Source of the DNA: Arthrobacter sp. Soil763 | Lineage (GTDB): Bacteria > Actinomycetota > Actinomycetes > Actinomycetales > Micrococcaceae | Length of the DNA: 64,000 bases | Assembly: GCF_001428365.1 (NCBI RefSeq) | Contig: NZ_LMSH01000002.1 | Location: forward strand, 370,796 to 434,795 | Direction: 5' to 3' | Shown: piece by piece, positions 24,611-32,518 of the stretch | Position numbering within the stretch: position 1 is the stretch's first letter | Layout: every line of letters begins with the position of its first letter | Made by a program: the position numbers and the translations under genes | The notes under the pieces: model-generated | The model's input: the letters and a program-made list of their open reading frames with translations, nothing else | Told to the model about the DNA's origin: nothing | The model's database searches: none

Positions 24611-26191
24611 ATGAGCGAACCGAAAGTATTCCTCCTGCCGGACCTCGGCGAGGGGCTGACCGAAGCCGAACTTATCAACTGGCTCGTGGCCGTGGGCGAC
24701 GAGATCCGCGTCGACCAGCCGATCGCTGAGGTGGAGACCGCCAAGTCCATGGTCGAGGTCCCCTCCCCGTACGCAGGCACCGTTGCCGTCCTGCACGGCG
24801 AGCCCGGCCAGACGCTCGACGTCGGTAAGCCGCTGATTTCCGTGACTCCCGTCGGTGTCGCGGCGGGCGCCGCCACAGGCAATGCCGCCCCCGCCCCTTC
24901 GCCGGACAGCATCCGTCCTGCGGACGATGCTGCCGGCTCCGACAGGCCCGATGCCACTCCCGGGGCGGCATTGCCTGCGTCGGCGGGGTCTGCTTCTGAC
25001 TCACCTTCCGCTGTTGCTGACTCACCTGCTGCTTCCTCCTCGCCGGCCGCTGCTGCTGCCGAGGCGTACCGCGAGGAGGAGAAGGCTGGGTCCGGGAATG
25101 TGCTGATTGGGTATGGGACGCCGGGCGGGCACGGGGTTGCCCGGCGGACGCGGGCTCCGAAGCGGGCTGTCGTGGCTGAATCTGAGGCGCAGGTGTCTGG
25201 GGCTGAGAAGGCTGCCGATGACCTGGTGCTGATGCGGACCCGGGTGCCGGGGAAGCTGGGGGCTGTGATCTCGCCGCTGGTGCGGCGGATGGCCAGGGAC
25301 CATGGAGTTGATTTGGGGGAACTCCAGGGGTCCGGGACGAGCGGGCTGATCATGAGGCGCGACGTTGAAGCCGCGATCAAGCCTGCTGCGACGGAGGAGC
25401 GCCCGGCCGCGCGGTCTGTCGAAGCGACGGGGGCGGCAAGCGCCGCCACCGGAGACACCGACGCCCGGACCGGGCTCGGGATTGCCGGGCGCACCCCGGT
25501 CCGGGGCGTGCGCAAGGCCGTCGCGGCGAACATGAGCCGCAGCCGGTCCGAGATTCCCGAAGCGACCGTCTGGGTTGACGTGGACGCCACGGCCCTGGTG
25601 GAGCTTCGCGCCGCGCTGAAGAAAACTGACCCGGCCACCCCGGGCCTGCTGGCCTTCATTGCCCGCTTCGTCACCGCGGGGCTGAAGAAGTTCCCGGAGC
25701 TCAACACCCGGATCGTCACCACCGAGGACCCTGCTGGCGGAACAAGCCAGGAAATCGTCGCGTTCGACGGCGTCAACCTCGGCTTCGCGGCGCAGACCGA
25801 CCGCGGCCTGATGGTCCCTTCGGTGCGCAACGCCGACAAGCTCAGCGCCCGGGAACTGGACGCCGAGATCCGGCGGCTCACCGCCGTCGTCCGCGACGGC
25901 AAGGCAACCCCCGCCGAGCTGGGCAGCGGGACCTTCACGCTGAACAACTACGGCGTCTTCGGCGTGGACGGCTCCGCCGCGATCATCAACCACCCCGAGG
26001 TGGGCATCCTCGGCGTCGGCCGGATCATCGACAAGCCGTGGGTGGTCAACGGGGAGCTCGCGGTCCGCAAGGTCACCGAGCTCACGCTCACCTTCGACCA
26101 CCGTGTCTGCGACGGCGGCACCGCGGGCGGTTTCCTGCGCTACGTCGCCGATGCGATCGAGAACCCGGGGTCCGTGCTGGCCGATCTCTAG
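24611..26191 (+). CDS. bkdC: Branched-chain 2-oxoacid dehydrogenase E2 (dihydrolipoamide acyltransferase)
   Basis: A 526-residue E2. Residues 1-80 are one lipoyl domain with the lipoyl-lysine at K45 (EVETAKSMVEV). Residues ~85-170 are a Pro/Ala/Ser linker, part of which (about residues 91-121) is encoded by the palindromic element at 24876-24977. Residues ~215-255 are the E3-binding domain (SPLVRRMARDHGVDLGELQG). Residues ~290-526 are the catalytic domain with the active-site HRVCDGG near residue 497. It starts 2 bp after E1 beta. No E3 (lipoamide dehydrogenase) gene is linked, so a shared E3 is expected elsewhere. Confidence 0.94.
   Translation: MSEPKVFLLPDLGEGLTEAELINWLVAVGDEIRVDQPIAEVETAKSMVEVPSPYAGTVAVLHGEPGQTLDVGKPLISVTPVGVAAGAATGNAAPAPSPDSIRPADDAAGSDRPDATPGAALPASAGSASDSPSAVADSPAASSSPAAAAAEAYREEEKAGSGNVLIGYGTPGGHGVARRTRAPKRAVVAESEAQVSGAEKAADDLVLMRTRVPGKLGAVISPLVRRMARDHGVDLGELQGSGTSGLIMRRDVEAAIKPAATEERPAARSVEATGAASAATGDTDARTGLGIAGRTPVRGVRKAVAANMSRSRSEIPEATVWVDVDATALVELRAALKKTDPATPGLLAFIARFVTAGLKKFPELNTRIVTTEDPAGGTSQEIVAFDGVNLGFAAQTDRGLMVPSVRNADKLSARELDAEIRRLTAVVRDGKATPAELGSGTFTLNNYGVFGVDGSAAIINHPEVGILGVGRIIDKPWVVNGELAVRKVTELTLTFDHRVCDGGTAGGFLRYVADAIENPGSVLADL
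24876..24977 (+). repeat. Palindromic coding element, copy A (inside bkdC)
   Basis: Outer arms 24876-24891 and 24962-24977 are a perfect 16-bp inverted repeat (arm CAGGCAATGCCGCCCC). Inside lies a hairpin with arms 24901-24918 and 24922-24936 around the loop TGC, with single-base bulges A and C in the left arm. The 90-bp core 24882-24971 matches 55259-55348 in cysD at about 81 positions. It is read in frame as AAPAPSPDSIRPADDAAGSD then RPDATPGAA, in the same frame as the cysD copy. No transposase is linked. Confidence 0.88.
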
Positions 26192-26264
26192 GCCTCGCCG
26201 GGTATCATCGAGGCCAGAACATCGCACCAACCACGCCGGCGGCAGGCCGGACTACGGAGATTTC

Positions 26265-27080
26265 ATGTCACGATGGCTCGAGGTCGGCCAGGACAACTAC
26301 GTGCTGACGACGCAAGGATCCCTGCTCAATACCGGACTAGTCGTGGGCGCCGAACGTGCCATGGTGATCGACACTGGAGGCGGCCCCCGGCAGGGCCGCG
26401 AGATCCTCGCCGCGGTGCGGGAAAAGACCGAGCTGCCCCTGGTGGTGGTCAACACCCACGCCCACTACGACCACTTCTTCGGCAACGCTGTCTTCGCGGA
26501 CGACGGCGTCACCGAGTTCTGGGGGCACGAAAACTGCGCCGCCGAAATCGAAGAAAACGGCGACGCCCAGCGGGCGGCCGTGGCCGCCGCGGAGCCGGAG
26601 ATGGCTGCGGGGGAGGGCGAGTGCGTGGAACTTGTGGTCCCCAACGCAATCGTGAAGGACCAGCCGGTGCTGGTGGATCTCGGCGGCCTGAACGTGACGC
26701 TGTTCTACCTGGGCCGCGGGCACACCGACGGCGACCTGCTGGTGGGGACCGCCACCACCCTCTTCGCCGGTGACCTCGTGGAACAGGGATCACACCCGTC
26801 CTTCGAGGATTCCTTCCCGGAAGAATGGGCCGACGCCCTGCGCCACATCTCCGCCCTCCGGCACCGGTACGAATTCCTGGTCCCCGGCCACGGCGAACCC
26901 TGCAGCGACCAGTTCGTCAAGACCATGGCCAACACCATGAGCACCGCTGTCCGGCAGGCCACCCAGGCCACCCGGGAGACACCCAACGACGCCACCAAGG
27001 CGGTCCCGATCCTGCCGTACGGCCCGGAACAGTCGCGGTGGTTCATCAAGCGCCTAATGGAGACGCGCGCCCATCACTAA
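26265..27080 (+). CDS. MBL-fold metallo-hydrolase
   Basis: A 271-residue metallo-beta-lactamase-fold protein. The metal-binding motif is NTHAHYDHFFG (HxHxDH), with later ligands in YLGRGHTDGDLLVG and the GHGEP region (LVPGHGEPCSDQF). The start at 26265 has GGAG five bases before it. The genuine product begins MSRWLEVGQDNYVLTTQGSL, typical of the glyoxalase II-like branch. Substrate unknown. It lies 73 bp downstream of bkdC; a weak hairpin (GGCCTCG/CGAGGCC with an 11-nt loop, 26191-26215) separates the two. Confidence 0.88.
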   Translation: MSRWLEVGQDNYVLTTQGSLLNTGLVVGAERAMVIDTGGGPRQGREILAAVREKTELPLVVVNTHAHYDHFFGNAVFADDGVTEFWGHENCAAEIEENGDAQRAAVAAAEPEMAAGEGECVELVVPNAIVKDQPVLVDLGGLNVTLFYLGRGHTDGDLLVGTATTLFAGDLVEQGSHPSFEDSFPEEWADALRHISALRHRYEFLVPGHGEPCSDQFVKTMANTMSTAVRQATQATRETPNDATKAVPILPYGPEQSRWFIKRLMETRAHH

Positions 27081-27270
27081 GCCGGACGGCGGCGGACGCG
27101 GGCGCCGGGAAAACCGGCAGGAAAACCGACAGCGCACGGCGCCCGGGCGGCTGTGCCGGAAGTGGCCAAAGATAAGGTTGCTCCTTACTGCGCCTAGACT
27201 TGCTTCTGGAAAGAAATTTCAACAAGCGCCGCAGCGTGCTCCGCTGTGAGTCCTGGGGGGAAACCAGACA

Positions 27271-28701
27271 ATGCCCGAATCGGTGGAAGACAACTCAGCT
27301 GCCACTGCTGAAAACTCAGGACAGCCTGAACTCCGCCGCCGCCGCGACCTGCGTCGCGCCGACGGCGGTAACGCGGCTGCCCGGACAGGAACCATGCCGG
27401 TCGTCAACCCCCGCAGCACTACCGCGGAAACCCCCGCCCGTCCCGCATCGACCCGCAGCAGCTCCTGGGCCCAGGCCGCCGAGGCAGCGGACGAACGCCT
27501 CGCCACCGGCGCCACCCCGGTGATCAGCCGGATGCTGGCGCCACAGCAGCCGGCCGCACCGCCTGCGTCGGCCGCCGCCCCGGTGACGCCGCCGGCGCAG
27601 GACAGCCGAATCCACGACGACGAGCCGGAGCAGGCATCGGCTCCGGCAACACCCGTCCGGGACGTGCCGGAAGAAGGACCCGCCGCGGACCCCGCGTCAG
27701 GCTCCGTGCCCCCGCAGCCCACCCGCGCCACCCGCTCCGCGAGCCGGGCCGCCGCCCTGGCCGAGGCGCCGATGCCGGACTTCATCAGCTCCCCGGGCCT
27801 CTTCGTCCGCGAACAGAAACCGCGCCCGGTCGGCGGCCTGCGCGGCGCCCTCTACAAGCTGACCGGCGGCAGCCTGAATCTGGGTCCGAGCGCCCGGCAA
27901 CGCGAGGAAGACGAACTTGCGCGCCGCATCTCCCGCCAGTTACAGGGCAGCTACAACACCGCTGTGCTTAGCCTCAAGGGCGGCATCGGCAAGACGTCCA
28001 CCACGGTCGGCGTCGGCCTGACCCTCGCCGAGTACCGCGGCGACCCGCCGTGCGCCATCGACGCCAACCCCGACTCCGGAGACCTGGTCGAGCGGGCCCT
28101 CGGTGAAGGCATCTACCAGCAGCAGGCCCCCCGGACCATCAGCGACCTGCTGCGGAATGTCGAGTCCATCGACTCACTCACCGCCCTGGCCCGCTACATG
28201 CACCATGCCGGCAGGCTGCACCTGATCGCCGGCGAGCAGGACCCGGAAGTTTCCGATTCGCTCACCGCGGAGGAATACCTGCGCATCCGCAAGCTGATCG
28301 CCGGGTACTATTCCGTGGCGCTGACGGACTGCGGCACCGGCGTCACCCACAACGCCATGAGCGGCATCCTGCAGTCCGCCGACAACCTGATCATCGCCGC
28401 GGGCTACGCCGTCAGCGGCGCGAAGCGGGCCCGGAGCACCCTGCACTGGCTGGCCAGCCACGGGTACGAGGACCTCGCGCGGAACGCCGTCGTCGTCATC
28501 ACCGACAAGGACGAAGTCTCCTCGCGGGTGGACAAGGACGCCATCGAGGACCACCTGGCCGGCATCTGCCGCCAGCTGATCGCGGTTCCGCATGACCGCG
28601 GCGTCGCCGACGGCGACCTGGTCACCCTGGACGCGCTCCGGCCCGAGACCCGCCGCGCGTACCGGGAGATCGCCGCCGCAATCGTCGACGGGTACGTTTA
28701 G
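27271..28701 (+). CDS. MinD/ParA-like P-loop ATPase with long disordered N-terminus
   Basis: A 476-residue protein. Residues 1-200 are Pro/Ala/Arg-rich and probably disordered. Residues ~225-476 are a MinD/ParA-type ATPase with the deviant Walker A KGGIGKTSTT near residue 236 and later IDANPDSGDLVERALGEG and LTDCGTGVTHNAMSGIL. This layout resembles actinobacterial ATPases linked to polar or type VII secretion functions (EspI-like), but no ESX gene or ParB partner is present here. Leader of about 65 nt after TAGACT (27195-27200) and a GGGGGG ribosome site. Role uncertain. Confidence 0.8.
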   Translation: MPESVEDNSAATAENSGQPELRRRRDLRRADGGNAAARTGTMPVVNPRSTTAETPARPASTRSSSWAQAAEAADERLATGATPVISRMLAPQQPAAPPASAAAPVTPPAQDSRIHDDEPEQASAPATPVRDVPEEGPAADPASGSVPPQPTRATRSASRAAALAEAPMPDFISSPGLFVREQKPRPVGGLRGALYKLTGGSLNLGPSARQREEDELARRISRQLQGSYNTAVLSLKGGIGKTSTTVGVGLTLAEYRGDPPCAIDANPDSGDLVERALGEGIYQQQAPRTISDLLRNVESIDSLTALARYMHHAGRLHLIAGEQDPEVSDSLTAEEYLRIRKLIAGYYSVALTDCGTGVTHNAMSGILQSADNLIIAAGYAVSGAKRARSTLHWLASHGYEDLARNAVVVITDKDEVSSRVDKDAIEDHLAGICRQLIAVPHDRGVADGDLVTLDALRPETRRAYREIAAAIVDGYV

Positions 28702-28717
28702 CCGCTACATTTAGGCT

Positions 28718-29452
28718 ATGAGCAAGTACGCCGGGAACGACGCCGCAGTCCAGTTGCAGGACCTGATTGTCGGGGCCGACAGCGTTGAGGATTTCCTGGA
28801 CCGTCTCGCGGAGTTCGCCGCCTCCACCCTGAGCCACTCCGCGGGGACCGCGGTCGAGTGCGGCGTGACGCTCCGGCGCCGGAAGAAAAACATGACCGTG
28901 GCCGGCAGCAGCGGGAACGCCGTCATGCTCGACCGGATCGAGCAGAGCCTGGGCGACGGGCCGTGCATCGAGGCTCTGCGGACCAAGGGCATCGTGCTGC
29001 TGGCCGACGTCGATACGGACCCGCGCTGGCCCGAATACCAGCAGCAACTGGCCGCCCACGGCTGCCGCAGCACCCTCGGCGTTCCCTTGGAAATCGATGC
29101 CGACTCCTCCGCGGCCCTGAACTTCTTCGCGGACTCCACCGGGATCTTCACCGCGGACATCGTCGCCGAGGCGTCCGGCTTCGCCGACCTCGCCGGCCAG
29201 GCGCTGCGCCTCGCGGTCCGGATCGGCACCGCACAGACCCGCGCGGAGGACCTCCAGGCGGCCATGGAACACCGCACCTCGATTGACCTGGCCTGCGGCG
29301 TGGTGATGGCGCAGAACCGCTGCTCGCAGGAAGAGGCGATGGCCATCCTCACCCGGGTCTCCAGCAACCGTAACCAGAAACTGCGCGACGTCGCCGCGGA
29401 CGTGCTCAAGAACGTCACCGGTGAGGAAATCCACACCCACTTCGACGGCTGA
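28718..29452 (+). CDS. GAF-ANTAR domain regulator
   Basis: A 244-residue protein with a GAF sensor domain (residues ~20-165; GDGPCIEALRTKGIVLLADV, then YQQQLAAHGCRSTLGVPLEI) and a C-terminal ANTAR RNA-binding domain (residues ~180-235; HRTSIDLACGVVMAQNRCSQ, then EEAMAILTRVSSNRNQKLRD). ANTAR proteins bind paired hexanucleotide-loop hairpins in mRNA and antagonise termination. TACATT ends exactly six bases upstream of the ATG, so it is probably leaderless and independent of the ATPase gene 16 bp upstream. Signal and target RNAs unknown. Confidence 0.92.
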   Translation: MSKYAGNDAAVQLQDLIVGADSVEDFLDRLAEFAASTLSHSAGTAVECGVTLRRRKKNMTVAGSSGNAVMLDRIEQSLGDGPCIEALRTKGIVLLADVDTDPRWPEYQQQLAAHGCRSTLGVPLEIDADSSAALNFFADSTGIFTADIVAEASGFADLAGQALRLAVRIGTAQTRAEDLQAAMEHRTSIDLACGVVMAQNRCSQEEAMAILTRVSSNRNQKLRDVAADVLKNVTGEEIHTHFDG

Positions 29453-29493
29453 GCCGCCGGGCGGCGGGCTGCCGCGGGCCTAGGATGAAGGCG

Positions 29494-30708
29494 ATGACCA
29501 GCACCGACACCGCCCCGTTCAGCCTTCGCAGCATTGCCGTCCCCGCCTTCGGCCCGGCGCTGCTGTTCAGCATCGGGGAAGGCGCGATCCTCCCCGTGGT
29601 AGCCCTCTCCGCCCGGGACCTCGGCGCCACCGTGGCCGTGGCGGCGCTGATCGTGACGCTGATCGGGCTCGGCTCCTGGTTCTTCAACCTGCCGGCGTCC
29701 CTCCTGACCCTGAAGTTCGGCGAGCGCTGGGCGATCGTCGGTGCGGCGGCGGCCAGCGCCGTCGCCCTCGCCGCCGCCGCCCTGGCTCCGCTGGTGCCGC
29801 AGGGACTTTGGCTGCTGGCCGCGGCGATGGTGGTGGTCGGCATGGCGGTGAGCGTCTTCAGCCTGGCCCGGCAGAAGTACCTCACCGAGGCCGTGACGGT
29901 CATTCTTCGCGCCCGGGCCCTGTCGACCCTGGGCGGGGTCAACCGGATCGGCATCTTCATCGGGCCGTTCGTTGGCGCGGCGGCCATGCAGTTCGGCGGC
30001 ATCACCGCCGCCTACTGGGTCGGCGTGGTGGCGATGGCGGCCGCGGCGGCCCTGTCCCTGACCATTCCCGACCTTGTCGCCCCCGACGCCCCCGCGGAGG
30101 GAACCCCCGCTGCGCCGCCCACGCTGCGCAGCGTTGCGGTCTCCCACGCCGGGGTGTTCCTCAGCGTCGGCCTCGGGGTCCTGCTGCTCAGCGCGCTGCG
30201 GGCTTCCCGGCAGGTGGTCATCCCGCTGTGGGCGGACCACCTGGGCCTGGACGCCACCCACGCGTCGCTGATTTACGGCATCTCCGGCGCCATCGACATG
30301 CTGGTCTTCTACCCGGCCGGGAAGCTCATGGACCGCAAGGGCCGGCAATGGGTTGCGGTGCCCTCCACCCTCATCATGGGCGTCGCGATGCTGCTGATAC
30401 CGCTCAGCGCCGGGTTCGTCGGGCTGCTGCTCGCATCGCTCCTGATCGGGTTCGGCAACGGCATCAGTTCGGGCCTGAACATGACGCTGGGCGCCGATTT
30501 CTCCCCGGACCGCGGGCGCGGCCAGTTCCTGGGCATCTGGCGGTTCATGGCCGACGCCGGCGCCACCGGCGGCCCCGTGCTGCTCTCCGGCATCACGGCC
30601 CTGGTGTCCCTGGGGGCCGGGGTGGCCGCCACCGGCGTGCTCGGCTTCGCGGCCGCGGCCGTCTTTGCCGTCACCATTCCCCGGCTCAGGCACCGGCGCA
30701 ACTACTGA
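29494..30708 (+). CDS. MFS transporter
   Basis: A 404-residue, about 12-helix major facilitator protein. Conserved signs are the GPALLFSIGEGAILPVVALS opening, the inter-helix loop SLARQKYLTEAVTVILRARA and the second-half loop GKLMDRKGRQWVAVPSTLIM, which resembles the MFS DRxGRR motif. Probably a drug or metabolite exporter; substrate unknown. The start at 29494 is preferred over 29485 because TAGGAT lies seven bases before it. It converges on the flavoprotein gene; both stop codons sit in an 18-bp tandem repeat. Confidence 0.87.
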   Translation: MTSTDTAPFSLRSIAVPAFGPALLFSIGEGAILPVVALSARDLGATVAVAALIVTLIGLGSWFFNLPASLLTLKFGERWAIVGAAAASAVALAAAALAPLVPQGLWLLAAAMVVVGMAVSVFSLARQKYLTEAVTVILRARALSTLGGVNRIGIFIGPFVGAAAMQFGGITAAYWVGVVAMAAAAALSLTIPDLVAPDAPAEGTPAAPPTLRSVAVSHAGVFLSVGLGVLLLSALRASRQVVIPLWADHLGLDATHASLIYGISGAIDMLVFYPAGKLMDRKGRQWVAVPSTLIMGVAMLLIPLSAGFVGLLLASLLIGFGNGISSGLNMTLGADFSPDRGRGQFLGIWRFMADAGATGGPVLLSGITALVSLGAGVAATGVLGFAAAAVFAVTIPRLRHRRNY

Positions 30709-30737
30709 ACCGCGCCCACCTACTGAACCGCGCCCAC
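30702..30737. repeat. 18-bp perfect tandem repeat at convergent gene ends
   Basis: CTACTGAACCGCGCCCAC occurs twice in direct succession (30702-30719, 30720-30737). The first copy carries the TGA of the MFS gene, and the second carries the stop of the minus-strand flavoprotein gene (CTA = TAG). A recent duplication would have changed the tail of one protein and separated the two stops. Confidence 0.9.
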
Positions 30738-31823
30738 CTTCCCGGGGGCCGGTGACCGCTGCGCCACAAGTGCGGCCACATGGGCGGCATCCCGTCCGAC
30801 GCCGCCGACCAGGCCGGAGGTCAGGGCGTACTGGAAGGGCAGGCCGACGAAGTACAGCCCCGGCCGGCCGGGGACGGCGCCGCGGTCCGTGTCCGGCCAG
30901 CCGGACGGGCCGACCCGGAGGCCGTGGACCCAGCCGAAGTCCGGCCGGTAGCCGGTGGCCCAGATGACCGACCGCACCGCGGCGGTGTCTCCGCCGTCGA
31001 ACACGGGCTGCCCGTCCCGCGTGCCGAAGAAACGCGGCACGGACACCACCCCGGCCCGGGCCAGGTCCTTCGGTGAAATCCTGATCAGGGGCGCGCCGCG
31101 CTGGTGGAAGCTTGCGGCCACCCTGCGGCCGGGCGGCGTGCGGAGCGTCAACACCGAGTGGATGAGCTGCCAGTACGCGCCGCCGGCGTAGCGCAGGAGG
31201 GGGTCCGGAACGTGGGGGGTGGGCCGTCCCGCCAGCAGTACCCGGTGGCCGGCCGAGAGCTCAAGGGCGATTTCGGCCCCCGAGGTACCGGCGCCCACCA
31301 CCAGGACATCCCCGGCCGGGACGTCGCCCGGGCCGCGGTACTGGGAGCTGTGGAGTTGCCGAATGGCCGGGTCCAGCCCCGCGGAGGCGGCAGGGACCCT
31401 GGGGAGGGGGTTCGACCCGGTCGCCACGACGACGCTGCGCGTCCAGACGCTGCCCTGGGCGGTGTCGACGGTGAAGCCGGCGCCGGCCGGGGAGACGCCG
31501 TCGACCCGCACCCCGGTCCGTACCGGCAGCTCAAACCGGGCCGCATAGCGTTCCAGATAGTCGGCGAACTCGTCTTTGCCCGGGTAGGTGTTCCGCGCCG
31601 CCGGAAAGGCCAGGCCCGGCAGGCCGTCGTGCTGGGCGGGGGTGAAGAGCCGCAGGGAGTCCCACCGGCTGCGCCAGGCGGCCCCCGGCCGCGGACCCTC
31701 CTCCAGGATCTGGAACCGCAGTTTCTCCCGGGCCAGGTGGTAGCCCGTGGCCAGGCCGGCCTGGCCGGCTCCGATCACCACGGCATCAAATGGGCCGCTG
31801 TCCCTGGTGGGTTCCGCATTCAT
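30720..31823 (-). CDS. FAD/NAD(P)-dependent flavoprotein monooxygenase-like oxidoreductase
   Basis: A 367-residue flavoprotein with two Rossmann motifs: FAD site AVVIGAGQAGLATGYHLARE near residue 15 and NAD(P) site VLVVGAGTSGAEIALELSAG near residue 175. The linker RWDSLRLFTPAQHDGLPGL and the late IWATGYRPDFGW are typical of flavin-dependent monooxygenases of the CzcO/Baeyer-Villiger-like group. Substrate unknown. AGGAGG precedes the ATG. It is divergent from a TetR gene with palindromic operators between them (31861-31897), so it is the likely regulated target. Confidence 0.87.
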   Translation of the reverse strand: MNAEPTRDSGPFDAVVIGAGQAGLATGYHLAREKLRFQILEEGPRPGAAWRSRWDSLRLFTPAQHDGLPGLAFPAARNTYPGKDEFADYLERYAARFELPVRTGVRVDGVSPAGAGFTVDTAQGSVWTRSVVVATGSNPLPRVPAASAGLDPAIRQLHSSQYRGPGDVPAGDVLVVGAGTSGAEIALELSAGHRVLLAGRPTPHVPDPLLRYAGGAYWQLIHSVLTLRTPPGRRVAASFHQRGAPLIRISPKDLARAGVVSVPRFFGTRDGQPVFDGGDTAAVRSVIWATGYRPDFGWVHGLRVGPSGWPDTDRGAVPGRPGLYFVGLPFQYALTSGLVGGVGRDAAHVAALVAQRSPAPGKVGAVQ

Positions 31824-31860
31824 GGCCGCCGCCTCCTTGCTGGGGCACCTTTTCGCTTAC

Positions 31861-31897
31861 CACTAGAATACCGTTCTAGTGACTAGAGCGATAGTCT
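31861..31897. promoter_or_regulatory. Twin palindromic operators between flavoprotein gene and TetR gene
   Basis: A perfect dyad CACTAGAA-TACCG-TTCTAGTG spans 31861-31881. It is directly followed by a smaller dyad GACTA-GAGCGA-TAGTC (31881-31896), which overlaps TAGTCT (31892-31897). TAGTCT lies six bases before the TetR ATG and is its likely -10 box. The arrangement predicts repression of both divergent genes and autoregulation. Confidence 0.72.
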
Positions 31898-31903
31898 AAT
31901 TCC

Positions 31904-32518
31904 ATGCAGAAAGTGACACGGCGGGCCATCCAGGCGGCCGGCACGCGGGACGTCATCGTGGACACGGCCGGCCGCCTGTTCGCAGCCGACGGGTACGTCC
32001 AGACCACCATGGACGCGATCGCCGCCGGGAGCGGAGTCACCGTCCAGACCGTCTACAACTCGGTGGGCAACAAGGCCGCGCTGCTCTCCGCCGTGCTGGA
32101 CAGGGCGGCCGCCGGGCCGGGGACGCAGGCCGGCGTGCTTGACCTGATGCGCGAACGCACGCGGCAGGCCGCCGACCTCCCGGCCCTGGTGGCCGTGCTG
32201 GCGGACTGGTTCGTGGAGGTCCATCCGCGGACCGCCGGCATTAACGCCGTCATCGCCCGGGCCGCGGCGCTGGACGAGGCCGCCGCGCGACTGGAAAGGG
32301 ACCGCGGGCAGCAGCGGCTCCGCCGCTACGGGGAGGCCGCCGCGGCTGCCCGGGAGCGCGGGGGCCTGCGGTCGGGCATGTCCGACGCCGAAGCGGCGGC
32401 CGCTATCTGGTCTCTGGGGCACCCGCAGGTGTACCGGGCCATGGTGCACGACGCCGGCTGGCCGGTTCCGGCCTACCGGGAATGGGTCGCCAGGGCGCTG
32501 GCGGCGGCGCTAGCCTAG
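31904..32518 (+). CDS. TetR-family regulator
   Basis: A 204-residue TetR protein: helix-turn-helix at residues ~15-60 (RLFAADGYVQTTMDAIAAGS then GVTVQTVYNSVGNKAALLSA) and a helical ligand domain with an Ala/Arg-rich middle. TAGTCT six bases before the ATG suggests a leaderless, autoregulated transcript. Its probable target is the divergent flavoprotein monooxygenase. The last 4 bp overlap the convergent PAP2 gene. Confidence 0.88.
   Translation: MQKVTRRAIQAAGTRDVIVDTAGRLFAADGYVQTTMDAIAAGSGVTVQTVYNSVGNKAALLSAVLDRAAAGPGTQAGVLDLMRERTRQAADLPALVAVLADWFVEVHPRTAGINAVIARAAALDEAAARLERDRGQQRLRRYGEAAAAARERGGLRSGMSDAEAAAAIWSLGHPQVYRAMVHDAGWPVPAYREWVARALAAALA

Noticed and set aside
24876..24977. Insertion-sequence terminal repeats
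   Set aside because: The whole unit is about 100 bp, encodes no transposase and stays in frame; a palindromic coding element explains it better.
26191..26215. Terminator between bkdC and the MBL-fold gene
   Set aside because: The stem is only 7 bp with an 11-nt loop and no T run, so it is too weak to call as a separate feature.
28711..30693. A 660-codon minus-strand frame across the ANTAR and MFS genes
   Set aside because: Spans two unrelated sense genes and has antisense composition (Gln/Gly/His/Arg-rich).
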